Assembly (NCBI GenBank): GCA_012034055.1
Contig: JAAUSG010000010.1
Location: forward strand, 1-56,803
Length of the DNA stretch: 56,803 nucleotides
Source of the DNA: Leptolyngbyaceae cyanobacterium RU_5_1
GTDB taxonomy: Bacteria; Cyanobacteriota; Cyanobacteriia; Leptolyngbyales; Leptolyngbyaceae
Reading direction: 5' to 3'
Both the position numbers and the translations under genes were made by a program. The first letter of the stretch is position 1. Each line of letters starts with the position of its first letter. Shown one piece after another: positions 23,965-33,032 of this stretch. Under the pieces are notes generated by a model. It saw only the letters and a list, made by a program, of their open reading frames with translations. It searched no databases and was not told the origin of the DNA.

Positions 23965-25179
23965 ATGCACATTGCCTGGCTCGGAAAAAAATCGCCTTTT
24001 TGCGGTAACGTCACTTACAGTCGAGAAGTGACCAATGCACTACGGGATTTAGGTCATCAAGTCAGCTTCTTTCACTTCGCTCAAGACGAGCCTCCCCCCG
24101 ACAATTGGCCGGCTGACGTTCAAGAAGTCTCGATTCCATTCCTGTATCAATTCCAGAACGTTTACACAATTCCAACGCTCAGGTCTAAAAAAGTCCTCAC
24201 CCAAGCGCTCGAAGAACTGCAGCCAGATGTTGTCCATGCCTCGTTGACCCTATCGCCACTAGACTTTTTGCTGCCAGAGATTTGTAGTGAACTGGATTTA
24301 CCACTGGTGGCGACCTTTCACCCGGCCTTCGATCGCAAGCTCCGCAACTTCTCTGCCGGGACTCAACACCTCACCTACCAGCTCTATGCTCCCTGTCTGG
24401 CCAGGTACGATCGCGTCATCATCTTCTCGCGCCTGCAACGAGCTATCCTTACCAAACTTGGCGTTCCCTGCGATCGGGTCGTTGTCATTCCTAACGGTGT
24501 GGATACCGAAAAATATTCACCCGAACCCTCCAACTTGAAAGCTGAATTGGGGGCAGAGCGGATCTTTCTGTATCAAGGACGAATTTCGCCCGAAAAAAAT
24601 GTGGAGTCGCTGCTGAAGGCCTGGAAGCAAGCCCGTCTGGGATCGAATACCAGGCTGGTCATTGTCGGCAATCACGGACCGCTGGCAGCCTCACTGATTC
24701 CGTTTTACGGCCCTGAACATGGCATTCTCTGGATGGGGTTTATCGCCGATGAGCAGCGCCGGATTGAAATTTTGCGGGGAACCGATGTCTTTGTCTTGCC
24801 CTCGTTGGTCGAAGGACTGTCGCTCTCTCTCCTGGAGGCAATGGCCTGTGGCATTGCCTGTGTCGCAACCGATGCTGGGGCTGATGGCGAAGTCTTAGAA
24901 AAAGAAGCCGGAGTCGTTCTCAAAACTCAAGGCGTCGCCACACAGCTCAAAATTCTTCTCCCACAGCTCCGAGACCACGTTGCCTGGACGGATGCACTCG
25001 GCATCAATGCCCGCCAGCGCGTTGAAGAACGTTACACCCTCAGCAATAACATTGCCAAAGTTGTTGGGCTTTACGATGAGTTGCTGATTGAGTTTGAGCG
25101 AACTCAGCAAGTCCGTCAATATGCCAGCTCAACCCGCGATCGCTTCAGCAGCAATATCCTCCGTTCAGGACGGCTATAA
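23965..25179 (+). CDS. GT4 glycosyltransferase
   Basis: 404 residues with a GT-B fold. The N-terminal domain begins MHIAWLGKKSPFCGNVTYSR, with GNVTYSREV near the acceptor site. The C-terminal donor domain has FLYQGRISPEKNVESLL, a WMGF strand, and the GT4 E-x7-E motif in SLVEGLSLSLLEAMACGI. The protein is well conserved in cyanobacteria as a stand-alone gene. The sugar and acceptor are unknown; a lipid- or polysaccharide-directed role is likely. It is not linked to the GT cluster further right. Confidence 0.85.
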   Translation: MHIAWLGKKSPFCGNVTYSREVTNALRDLGHQVSFFHFAQDEPPPDNWPADVQEVSIPFLYQFQNVYTIPTLRSKKVLTQALEELQPDVVHASLTLSPLDFLLPEICSELDLPLVATFHPAFDRKLRNFSAGTQHLTYQLYAPCLARYDRVIIFSRLQRAILTKLGVPCDRVVVIPNGVDTEKYSPEPSNLKAELGAERIFLYQGRISPEKNVESLLKAWKQARLGSNTRLVIVGNHGPLAASLIPFYGPEHGILWMGFIADEQRRIEILRGTDVFVLPSLVEGLSLSLLEAMACGIACVATDAGADGEVLEKEAGVVLKTQGVATQLKILLPQLRDHVAWTDALGINARQRVEERYTLSNNIAKVVGLYDELLIEFERTQQVRQYASSTRDRFSSNILRSGRL

Positions 25180-25345
25180 TCAGAAACTCTCTCGCAAAGA
25201 GATTGGTGGATTGTCGAGCTTAAAGTGGTTCGTAGCAAGACTGACAAGGTGAAACTCAAACCCTGATTTGACACAGCAAGACATGCTGACAACACGCTTA
25301 CAATGAGATGGATCATAATCCGCGATCGCTACATCCTAAACTCCT

Positions 25346-25570
25346 ATGAACACAAAGTTAGTCAACCTAACTTACGAAGTTGAACTTCAGCAGGGTGAAA
25401 AACTATCCCTTCCAGACTCAATTGCAACAAGAATTGGTGCTGGACGTTGGCTCATCATCATTAAGCCAGTATCAGAAAGCTTCATAGAGCCTGTGCGCAG
25501 CCACGATGCGTTCTTAAATGGCTATGCACCTGAAGACGAAGGGCTTTACGATGACTGCACTGCCAGGTGA
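25346..25570 (+). CDS. Antitoxin of a PemK/MazF-type pair
   Basis: 74 residues. The N-terminal half (NLTYEVELQQGEKLSLPDSI) could be a small beta-rich domain. The acidic tail (YAPEDEGLYDDCTAR) is the type used to cover a toxin. The stop lies inside the toxin gene (20-bp overlap), typical of toxin-antitoxin operons. The identification rests mainly on the partner, because this antitoxin family is not one I can name. It would bind the toxin and the operon promoter. Confidence 0.7.
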   Translation: MNTKLVNLTYEVELQQGEKLSLPDSIATRIGAGRWLIIIKPVSESFIEPVRSHDAFLNGYAPEDEGLYDDCTAR

Positions 25571-25877
25571 TTTTTGGGTTGCTGACATTCCATTTACCAA
25601 CCAAACAGCGTCTAAAAAACGCCCAGTCCTGATTCTTTGGCTCGATGGTGATGATGTTGTCGCGGCTGTTGTTACGTCTGCTCAACCACGAACACAAACT
25701 GATGTTTCTCTCAATGATTGGGCAGCCAGCGGATTACGGGTTGCTTCAACCGTGCGCTTATCTCGACTGGATTGTTTAGAGAAATCTTTGTTAGCAACAA
25801 AGATTGGACAGATTTCCGAGACAGATGCAGAACAAGTAAAAGCGGTCTGGACGCAGTTTATCAAACCGCAATTCTGA
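25551..25877 (+). CDS. PemK/MazF-like toxin
   Basis: 108 residues from the ATG at 25551, inside the end of the antitoxin gene; a longer frame opens at 25518. It begins LPGDFWVADIPFTNQTASKK with the RPVLIL strand, the standard PemK/MazF SH3-like start. VVAAVVTSAQPRT and VRLSRLDCLEKSLLATKIG follow, matching the conserved core. MazF-family toxins are sequence-specific mRNA endoribonucleases. Length and motifs suggest an intact toxin. Confidence 0.85.
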   Translation: MTALPGDFWVADIPFTNQTASKKRPVLILWLDGDDVVAAVVTSAQPRTQTDVSLNDWAASGLRVASTVRLSRLDCLEKSLLATKIGQISETDAEQVKAVWTQFIKPQF

Positions 25878-26035
25878 GTAGATTGCCCCTTTCGGCACTT
25901 TACTGCTCTCTGTCGAGAGCGATCTGTGTTTTGTCCAAAATCCAATTGCATTTTGCCGCAGAAAATTTACACCTGAAAATGCTGTGCATTCTTTTGTGAA
26001 AAATTCGGCCGTTTTTGAACATTTGTGCAGAATGA

Positions 26036-28466
26036 ATGAGCAAAGTGGGTTGTTCTGACTGTTGCAAGTCAGCAGAATGCAGCATAACCCATTCGTCGTT
26101 TCGATTTCTGCCACCTTTGAACGCGACCTCACCCGGCACCCAAAACGCCGCACGCCTGCATCTGCACATTGTTGCTGCGGGTGCATTATCTGCGATCGCC
26201 ATCAGCTACTTTGCCGAGAGCACCTGTGCGGCATCCAATTCCCCAACATCTCAGTCTGAGATATCAGGGTTCAGGGTTCAGGGTTCAGGAGTGAGCAGTT
26301 CTGTAGCGATGTCCTCAACCGTGCGATCGCCTGTGTTGGTCGCCCAACAAACCCTAGAAACCACGGCTGCCGTTCCAACCGATCAATCTCTAGAGTCCCA
26401 GTACTACCAGGAGTATCAATCCGTGGTGGTGCCAACGCAACCATCTACGGCAGCTCCGCCTCAGATTGCACCTCCTCCACAGCCCCAGCCTACCCCACCT
26501 CCGCCACTCCCTCAATTTGCACCTCCTCCAAGCCAAAGTACTCCCCTCCCCCCCACCAATCAGCCAGCGTCGCTGAATGAGCCGATCTGGGTGATGCCGA
26601 GCACAGCTCCACCTGCCTCTACTCAGCCAGTCAAAGTTCCCAGCATCCAACCTTGGACGCCACCACCAGTGAGCAGACCCACTGCGCCTGTACAGCCGAC
26701 CGACTCTCCAGAGCTAGCAGTCCAAGTAACTGATGTGCAGCTTGCTGGCGTGGAGCCAGAACTGCAGCAGTATGGGCTACGTGCCATCCAAACTAAACCA
26801 GGTGGACAGACCAGTCCCAGCCAGCTTCGGAATGATGTTGCTGCGCTGTTGAATACCGGTTTTTTGCAACGGCGACGGTAACTACTCGTCCCAATCCACA
26901 AGGCGTCAGTGTCACCTTTTTGACCACGCCGACAATCGTGCGATCGCTGCAGCTCTCCAATGCCCGCGCTTTAACAGTCTCGGTTGCCAGTACCTTTTTT
27001 CAAGACCAATTTGGTAAACCGATCAACCCCTCCGCTCTGCCCCAAGCCGTCAGGCAAATTAACGACTGGTATGTCAAGAACGGCTACACCCTGGCGCGGG
27101 TGCTCAACCTACAACCCAGCCGTGAGGGGGTAATCACGATTGAGGTTGCCGAAGGAAACATTCGAGACGTAAAAATTCGTTTTGTCAATCGCCAGGGCAA
27201 AGCCGTGGACGACAAAGGCCAGCCGATTCGCTACCGCACCCAGGAATCCTTTGTCCGTCGCCAGATTAAGCTGGAGCCGGGACAGGTGTTTCAGGTCAAT
27301 CAGGCCCAAGAAGACCTGCAGCGCTTAAATCAGTTGGGGATTTTTGAGCTGACCAATATCACCTTTGAAGGGGACGCCCGTCAGCTTGATGTCATTTATA
27401 ACCTGGCAGAGCGCCCACCCCGCGATCTACGGTTCGGCGGCGGCTACAACGATACCCTGGGACTCTATGGCACCATTGGAATCCAAGACATCAACTTTGG
27501 CGGGTTGGGGCAGCAGTTAGGCGGCACCGTCCTGGTTGGCACCCGCGATGTCCAGTTTGATGCCCGCTTCGTCAGCCCCTACCGGGCAACCGAACCGAAT
27601 GTTCCTGGCTACAATGCCAATCTCTATCGTCAGCAGGGGTCATCCCTGGTGTTTGACGATGACATTGAGTTGCCCAATAGCGATCGCGTCCGCGAACGGC
27701 GCTTGGGGGGCAGTATTGGACTGGAGCAACCCCTGGGCAGTAACTGGAATGGGATTCTCTCCGTCAACTATGCCAACGTCAGCCTGCGCGACGGTGATGG
27801 CGACGTCTTCAGCACCGATGAGCGCGGCAATCCCCTTTCCCTGAGTGGAACCGGTATTGACGACTTGTTTAGCATCTCCTTCACCGCCACCAACGATTTG
27901 CGAGACAATTCGATTAACCCCAGCACCGGCTCGATCACCAGCATCAACACCGAGCAGTTTGTGCCGATCGGGCGTGGTCAGGTATTTGGCACCCGTGTGC
28001 AAGCCGCCTACTCGCACTATATTCCGATCAGCCTGATTACCAGAGACCGGACGCAGCCCTGGGCGATCGCCAGCCCGAAGTGCTTGCCTTCAATGTTCAG
28101 GGCGGCACCGCTGTCGGTGACCTCCCTCCCTACAATGCCTTTATTCTCGGCGGTCCCAACTCGGTTCGCGGCTACGATACCGGCGATGTTGCCACCAGCC
28201 GCAGCTACATTCAGGCCTCTGCCGAATACCGCTTCCCGATCTACAGATTCATTGGCGGGGCTGCCTTTTTCGACTTCGCCTCCGACTTGAGCACCAGCGA
28301 CGACGTTCTTGGCGAACCCGGCGTTCAGCGCGACAAACCCGGAACGGGCTTTGGCTTTGGCGTCGGTCTGCGGGTTAACTCCCCCTTTGGCATCTTGCGC
28401 GGCGACTTTGGCATCAGCAACAAAGGCGACACCCGCTTCCAATTCGGCTTCGGTCAGCGGTTTTGA
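26036..28466 (+). pseudogene. Omp85/BamA-type outer membrane assembly protein, two frameshifts
   Basis: Read in three frames: 26036-26881, 26920-28290 and 28080-28466. The first part has a signal-like stretch (LHIVAAGALSAIAISYF), a Pro/Gln-rich linker and POTRA 1, breaking at NTGF. Restoring one T in the six-T run at 26860-26865 gives NTGFFATATVTTRPNPQG and joins POTRA 2-3. The barrel follows (RFGGGYNDTLGLYGTIGIQD). A second base is missing near 28045-28062, before RQPEVLAFNVQGG. The protein ends in the beta-signal FQFGFGQRF. The repaired length is about 810 residues, typical for cyanobacterial Omp85. It inserts beta-barrel proteins into the outer membrane and is normally essential, which favours read error. 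Confidence 0.9.
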
Positions 28467-28502
28467 AGTTTATTTCGCACCATTGATAGGTCGAAGCTTC
28501 AT

Positions 28503-28988
28503 TTACTCAATAGCTTGAATTGCTTTAATAATTTCTAAATCAGATGCTGAACCATTATTATCAATCACTTGATCCCAGTCATAACTCACTTGAACCGCAA
28601 TTTTGTTATATTCCTCCACCTTATCGTCAGAGACTGGAATATGATTGGCGCGATCGCGATTTCTAACTCTTTCTAAGCACGTATCTAATGCAGCTTCAAC
28701 TTTAATCAGTTTAATTTGATACTTAGTTGCTAAAGAGGCGTGGAACTTTGCAAATCCCTCTCCCGCGCCGAGAGATTCAATCATAATTTGATCCTTGGTT
28801 TCAAATAAGCGATCGATTTCCGCTTCAACAACATCCCACCCATCCCGATCCTGCGATCCATTCTGCAAATACTCAACCCAGATGGGTTCCACCCGCAGAA
28901 ACGTGATTCCCATCCGAGCATCAACCAGGGTGCCAATATAAGTTTTCCCTGACCCTTTTGGGCCAATTAAGATAAACAGTGTTTTCAT
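28503..28988 (-). CDS. P-loop kinase-like ATP-binding protein
   Basis: 161 residues. Walker A is GPKGSGKT at residues 9-16, and the protein has the short length and alternating helix-strand plan of nucleotide, shikimate or gluconate kinases. The lid-like region is LERVRNRDRANHIPVSDDKV. A WDVVEAEIDRLF helix and IMIESLGAGEGF resemble the substrate-binding part. The substrate is unclear. The codon use is AT-richer than the Omp85 gene beside it, which might indicate transfer. Confidence 0.7.
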   Translation of the reverse strand: MKTLFILIGPKGSGKTYIGTLVDARMGITFLRVEPIWVEYLQNGSQDRDGWDVVEAEIDRLFETKDQIMIESLGAGEGFAKFHASLATKYQIKLIKVEAALDTCLERVRNRDRANHIPVSDDKVEEYNKIAVQVSYDWDQVIDNNGSASDLEIIKAIQAIE

Positions 28989-29032
28989 ACCATTTTGGAT
29001 TGTAGATTTGCAGTCCTGTCCTTGAAACCAAT

Positions 29033-29054
29033 AAAAAAGGTGGCATCACCCACC
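29033..29054 (-). terminator. Rho-independent terminator for the glycine-zipper gene
   Basis: On the minus strand GGTGG (29054-29050) and CCACC (29043-29039) form a short stem, followed by TTTTTT (29038-29033). It lies 54 bp past the stop of the 95-residue gene. The stem is short but the U-run is good. Confidence 0.6.
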
Positions 29055-29107
29055 CTGCTTTTTATAATCTGTTTACTTAACGGAGAAGAAAGGAAATTAT
29101 TTAAATT

Positions 29108-29395
29108 TTAAGATTTAAACCATCTGTAAAGACCATATCCCGCAGCAGCCACAGCCACAGCAGGTAGTGCCACAGAACCAGCAACGAATGCAACTCCGCC
29201 AGCTATACCAGCACCACCGGCCGCAAGTGCGCCACCACCCAAGCTAGCCAGGGCAGAAGTAGTTGCCGCTGCGCCATATAAACCAGCCGCATTTGCTGCT
29301 GCTACGGCTCCTCCATAGACAGCAGCACCTGTAGCAGCACCCGTAGCAATCCCCGCAGCACTCGCACTACCCGCAGCAATCACATCTTTGTTCAT
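29108..29395 (-). CDS. Glycine-zipper, Ala/Gly-rich membrane peptide (bacteriocin- or holin-like)
   Basis: 95 residues, about two thirds Ala, Gly, Ser or Val. Repeated small-residue spacings (ASAAGIATGAATGAAVYGG, GGGALAAGGAGIAGGVAFVA) form two or three glycine-zipper helices, then AAAGYGLYRWFKS ends in a basic aromatic cap. There is no leader peptide with a GG cleavage site. Such sequences occur in pore-forming bacteriocins, glycine-zipper outer membrane proteins and stress peptides. Its own terminator and AT-rich leader suggest a single-gene transcript. The role is unknown. Confidence 0.6.
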   Translation of the reverse strand: MNKDVIAAGSASAAGIATGAATGAAVYGGAVAAANAAGLYGAAATTSALASLGGGALAAGGAGIAGGVAFVAGSVALPAVAVAAAGYGLYRWFKS

Positions 29396-29619
29396 AATCT
29401 TTTCAAGAGGTTGAATAGTGAATAGTCACACTTGGTATTTTAAGAAATACTCTGTTTAGCTCAAGTGTGGGTTGGCACGGAAATTAAAAAGATATTATGT
29501 GCTTATCAAACAACTTTAACCTTTTCCTGGTTAACTGATTCAACTTAACAAATACTTCTGAAGCACTGTCATCACTAGTTGTTAAAAGGTCTTAACTTTT
29601 CCAATCAGCAGATGCTAGC
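29396..29619. other. AT-rich spacer upstream of the glycine-zipper gene
   Basis: About 220 bp with no ORF. It should hold the minus-strand promoter of the glycine-zipper gene. I see AT-rich segments (TTAACTTTTCC, AACAACTTTAACC) but no defined operator. Confidence 0.35.
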
Positions 29620-29768
29620 ACGATCGCCCATCACCAAAACTTAAATTGACCCTAGAAAACTCTCATTTCCTTACAGGTTCACTAACGATTTGGATGCGAT
29701 CTCAGCCTAACAATGCATCTTGAGTCGGGTGAGTGCTTCTTCAGCTTGGGAGCGATCGCAAACTGTTG
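29620..29768. repeat. Imperfect direct repeat, left copy flanking VapBC
   Basis: Begins ACGATCGCCCATC and contains CATTTCCTTACAGG, GATGCGAT and CAGCCTAACAA. The first 90 bp match the copy at 30572 at about 80% by eye; the next 50 bp are weaker. The copy lies upstream of the VapB-like gene. No known mobile element end was recognised. Confidence 0.7.
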
Positions 29769-29883
29769 TGGAATTCAGGCTGCTACCAATTTCTTCTGCC
29801 TAAACCAATTAAAGGCATGTTCAAGCATAAAAACCAACTGCATGTTACGTTTAGCGTTAAGTGGCGCGAGTAGGAATGGAGCG

Positions 29884-30162
29884 GTGAGCCAAATAGTAAC
29901 ACTAGAACTGCCTGATGAGGTATACGCAGTCTTGAGACAACAAGCTGAAAGTGTTGGCATATCGCTGTCAGAATGGATTGCTGTTGCCCTTGAAAGGCAA
30001 AGCGGTTTATTAAGTCAATCCAAAACTGAAGCAGAAAAAGAAGCGGCACGACAGCGATTCCGTCGCCATGCTGGAGCCATTGATTTGGGCTATCCAACAG
30101 GTGTAGACAATGAGAACATTGATACTGATTTAATTCGGGCTTACAGCGAAGACCTAACCTAA
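29884..30162 (+). CDS. VapB-type antitoxin
   Basis: 92 residues from the GTG at 29884, chosen because AGGA and GGAG (29872-29881) precede it and a ribbon-helix-helix-like start follows (MSQIVTLELPDEVYAVLRQQ, ISLSEWIAVALE). The frame is open back to 29713, but that stretch overlaps the repeat. The C-terminal acidic part (GYPTGVDNENIDTDLI) would wrap the toxin. The VapC gene begins directly after its stop codon. Confidence 0.8.
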   Translation: MSQIVTLELPDEVYAVLRQQAESVGISLSEWIAVALERQSGLLSQSKTEAEKEAARQRFRRHAGAIDLGYPTGVDNENIDTDLIRAYSEDLT

Positions 30163-30561
30163 GTGCTACTACTCGATACATCTGGTTTACTGTGCTATGT
30201 CTACAAAAGCGAACCGCAGCACGAGCGGGCTGTTCAGCTTTTAGATTCAACAAATCACAGTTTAACTCACAGCTACGTTCTGGCGGAGTTTGTTGCTTTA
30301 GCATTAACCCGACGGTTTCCACGTCAGGCTACCCTCAGCTTCGTTTCTGATTTGCTTGAAAATCCTGACATCGAAGTGACTTGGGTTGATGAATTATTGC
30401 ACCGAGAAGCCGTCAAGTTGTTGATGGAGCGTTTAGACAAAACCTATTCTCTCTGCGATGCGGTCAGCTTTGTGTTGATGCGCCAACGCGGTATTAATGA
30501 AGCGTTAACGACGGACCATCACTTTGAGCAGGAAGGTTTTCAGCGATTACTATTGCCCTGA
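30163..30561 (+). CDS. vapC: VapC-type PIN-domain toxin
   Basis: 132 residues with a GTG start directly following the antitoxin stop (zero spacing). The PIN acidic residues are D5 (LLLDTSG), E42 (YVLAEFVAL), D99 (SLCDAVSF) and D118 (TTDHHF), all intact. PIN toxins are Mg-dependent ribonucleases acting on tRNA or rRNA. The pair looks complete. It sits between direct repeats, and a truncated PIN gene lies just downstream on the other strand. Confidence 0.88.
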   Translation: MLLLDTSGLLCYVYKSEPQHERAVQLLDSTNHSLTHSYVLAEFVALALTRRFPRQATLSFVSDLLENPDIEVTWVDELLHREAVKLLMERLDKTYSLCDAVSFVLMRQRGINEALTTDHHFEQEGFQRLLLP

Positions 30562-30571
30562 GTCCGGCAGG

Positions 30572-30712
30572 ACGATCGCCCATCGCCGAAACTAAGTTGA
30601 CACTACAAAAACCACATTTCCTTCAGGCTTACTTACGACTTAGATGAGATCGCAGCCTAACAACACTCTCCAAACCGGATGGGTGCTTGCCTGATTTGAG
30701 GGCGATCATTCG
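30572..30712. repeat. Imperfect direct repeat, right copy flanking VapBC
   Basis: Starts 11 bp after the vapC stop with ACGATCGCCCATC. It contains CATTTCCTTCAGG, GATGAGAT and CAGCCTAACAA in the same order as the copy at 29620. It ends close to where the antisense PIN remnant loses sense, about 30 bp further on. Confidence 0.7.
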
Positions 30713-30737
30713 ATATTTTGCAACGCAGTACGATCGC

Positions 30738-30914
30738 TGGATCGCGACGGTGTAGCGGTAAGGCAGACGCTCGGAGTGCATGAGAGGCTGTAATTTCTAG
30801 CGATCGCACACCTAAATGCGCCATACGGCCAGAGATATAGCTGTCTACTGACTCTGGCAGCGGCAATTTGCCAACCGCGACTTTAATGCCCATTTCCCAA
30901 ATGAGTGAGGTATA
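30738..30914 (-). pseudogene. Remnant of a second PIN-domain toxin
   Basis: About 59 residues read as a PIN toxin centre: YTSLIWEMGIKVAVGKLPLP, then YISGRMAHLGV and ITASHALRASALPLHRRDP. In intact PIN toxins of this group the HHRDP motif is followed by FDRLLIAQ. Here it runs into unrelated sequence, close to the edge of the right direct repeat. The N-terminal strand with the first Asp is also missing. It is therefore truncated at both ends. Confidence 0.6.
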
Positions 30915-31002
30915 TCTTGTTGTGAAATGCTCGTCCTGGTTCACCGAACCTCATAGCCAAACTCTGCTGACACGTTCCAGGTCTTCGCTTGCTGTTGGTA
31001 AA

Positions 31003-32238
31003 TTATTTTTCTGCCTGTCTCAGCTCAAGTTGAGCACCTTGAGAAAGTTGGTCTGGGGGTTCGTTGCCGTCATACTGTCCAGAGGCGAGTCGGTGTTCAT
31101 ACAGCCACTGGTGACTTTGGCTGAAACGAATCACCCAATGATTCAGCATGTCGGACCACTTGACGGGAAGGCGCAAGCGATACCAGGTTCGGTAAGCACC
31201 TTCTGAAAGGGTTTGGTACAACGTTGGGTGTTGAAACAGCGTTTCAATGCTGTCTGCCAGGGCTTCAGCGTTTGCTTCTGGGAAAATCACGGCACTGACA
31301 CCCTGCTGCAGGTATTGCTGGAACATGGGATGGTCTGAGGCCACGATCGGGGTCCGAGCGCACAGCGCATGGTGAATGGTGAGCGGGAATCCTTCTGGAT
31401 AAGCGTGTCGGCTGGGAACTAACACCACATCCGCCTCTCTCATTAAGGGCACGATCGCGCTAGTGGGCTGCATACCCAGGAATTCAACCCGATCTGAAAT
31501 TCCCAACCGCTCGGCTAGTGCGGCAAAATAGCCTGGATCTTTGCCAACGAGTTTCAAACAGACTGGAAGGTTGCGATCGCGCAATGCGGCAACCGCTCTT
31601 AGACAGTCACCAACCCCCTTTTCTTCGGACATAGAGCCAACATAGAGCAGGTTCCAGGTATTGGTTCCGGTTGGCGAGGGCTTCATCGTATAGCTGCCAG
31701 GGGTGGGGGTGATCAGAAAATCCCACGGAATAATCTTATTGGCATCCACACCAATCTCTTGCAAGGTCAGTGCTGAGGTTAGTCCATAGCTCCCTACCCA
31801 CTCAACCTGTTGATGATTCAACAGTCGAGCAAGCTGGAAATTGCGCAGTCTATCTCGAAATCCTTTATTTTGCACCGATTCGGCAAACAACCCCAGAATT
31901 TTGATTTGCTTTCTAATTGCCCACCGCAACACATCACGCATCGGCGATCGCAGGATTAGATGCGTGGGGTTGTACTCCTCAAGCATCCGAATTAGCTTTT
32001 TCGTGTCGATAGAGCTGGTAAATCCTGCGCCAATTGCCCGCACTTCATTGAACAGAACTTCTTCGTAGGTTTCTGATGTTAAACAACAGAGGACAGAAAC
32101 TTCTTCGGCATACTGTGTAAGTCTTGCAACAGTTTCAACAGAATACCGTTGGGCATAATAGGTTTCGTTGCCGCCATTGGCTAAACGCTGAGCCGCTTCA
32201 CGATAATCGCCAGCATATTGCACAATCATTAAACGCAT
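31003..32238 (-). CDS. GT4 glycosyltransferase
   Basis: 411 residues. The N-terminal domain begins MRLMIVQYAGDYREAAQRLA, with GGNETYYAQRYSVE near the acceptor site. The donor domain shows LLYVGSMSEEKGVGDCLRAV, VEFLGMQP and the E-x7-type end SRHAYPEGFPLTIHHALCAR. It is soluble or peripheral. It stands alone between the toxin-antitoxin region and a long spacer. The substrate is unknown; exopolysaccharide synthesis is a reasonable guess. Confidence 0.83.
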   Translation of the reverse strand: MRLMIVQYAGDYREAAQRLANGGNETYYAQRYSVETVARLTQYAEEVSVLCCLTSETYEEVLFNEVRAIGAGFTSSIDTKKLIRMLEEYNPTHLILRSPMRDVLRWAIRKQIKILGLFAESVQNKGFRDRLRNFQLARLLNHQQVEWVGSYGLTSALTLQEIGVDANKIIPWDFLITPTPGSYTMKPSPTGTNTWNLLYVGSMSEEKGVGDCLRAVAALRDRNLPVCLKLVGKDPGYFAALAERLGISDRVEFLGMQPTSAIVPLMREADVVLVPSRHAYPEGFPLTIHHALCARTPIVASDHPMFQQYLQQGVSAVIFPEANAEALADSIETLFQHPTLYQTLSEGAYRTWYRLRLPVKWSDMLNHWVIRFSQSHQWLYEHRLASGQYDGNEPPDQLSQGAQLELRQAEK

Positions 32239-32267
32239 CTTAACCTACCTCAAACTTATCAATTTTG

Positions 32268-32299
32268 TTCAATAGACAAAGCATTCAATGGACAAAGCA
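32268..32299. repeat. Tandem 16-bp repeat upstream of the GT4 gene
   Basis: Two adjacent 16-mers differing at one base, 30-61 bp upstream of the GT4 start codon on the minus strand. The spacing could place a regulator at or near the promoter. Confidence 0.5.
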
Positions 32300-32794
32300 A
32301 ATGCACAAATCCTCGTTGTTTCATTGGCAAGCTGTCTCTTGACTTTGGTATGCCAACGGGCAGCTGTTTAACATCGCCGTAATTTCATTGCCATAACATG
32401 TTGCCATCAGACAGCAGAGTGGTTGTCTAATCGATTCTTGAGTCAAGGACTGTTGTCAACGTTACTAGCAATTACACCTTACTACTCACAAATCCCGAAT
32501 TATATGCACTTTATTGGGAAGATTCTGGCAATTGAAAGGTGTTCAAACGCCACAGAAGCGCTATCAGACTAGCGTTCTACTAACGCATCCACCTCAGTTC
32601 AATAAAAACTTGCACAGCCATAGATAATGAGCAGAGCAACCTGATACCTTCTCTACTTCAAACATGATTTGCAGCAAGAAAACACTGAATGTTTTACTTC
32701 TTAACGTTTTAGATGTGAATGATCACAAGCAGAAGATATGCAAACGATATGATTGTCAATGTCAAGGCACGATGTAAAAATTAACCAAAAACCA

Positions 32795-32819
32795 GGCTTT
32801 AATGCTGCTCATTAAAGCC
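32795..32819 (-). terminator. Perfect 10-bp hairpin with minus-strand U-run
   Basis: GGCTTTAATG and CATTAAAGCC flank a five-base loop. On the minus strand the stem is followed by TGGTTTTTGG, which is terminator-like. No minus-strand gene is visible immediately upstream, so it may end an unrecognised transcript. Confidence 0.45.
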
Positions 32820-33032
32820 GGACAAGAGTTGAGAAAGGCACGAACGAAGAACTGATTTGCAACTTTAGGATTCTCTCAAGACCCTGATTCACCGATGAGT
32901 AGGTTGTGAGTCATAGAACTGAAGTTTGGAATAGTGAAATCGTGTTGCTTGAAGCATGTTTTGTCTTTGAATATACTAAATCAGCTCGTAGGAAAATTCG
33001 GACTTTGTTTATGAAACCTGAATGAACTTTAG

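Larger units (their letters stand above)
32239..33032. other. 794-bp gene-free spacer
   Basis: AT-rich compared with its neighbours and without an ORF that has a ribosome site. It contains a tandem pair TTCAATAGACAAAGCA/TTCAATGGACAAAGCA (32268-32299) just upstream of the GT4 start, and a perfect hairpin at 32795-32819. Promoters for both flanking genes must lie here. An unannotated small RNA is possible but I cannot show one. Confidence 0.5.

Noticed and set aside
25878-26035. GCTCTC/GAGAGC hairpin after the PemK-type toxin as a terminator
   Set aside because: The stem is six bases with no U-run directly after it, so I did not call it.
29620-30712. Possible integron attC sites around VapBC, because both repeats contain GCCTAAC (complement GTTAGGC)
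   Set aside because: An attC needs a paired GTTRRRY core within about 150 bp downstream. The right copy has no GTT there, and conserved sequence extends on both sides of GCCTAAC, which is not how attC ends behave.
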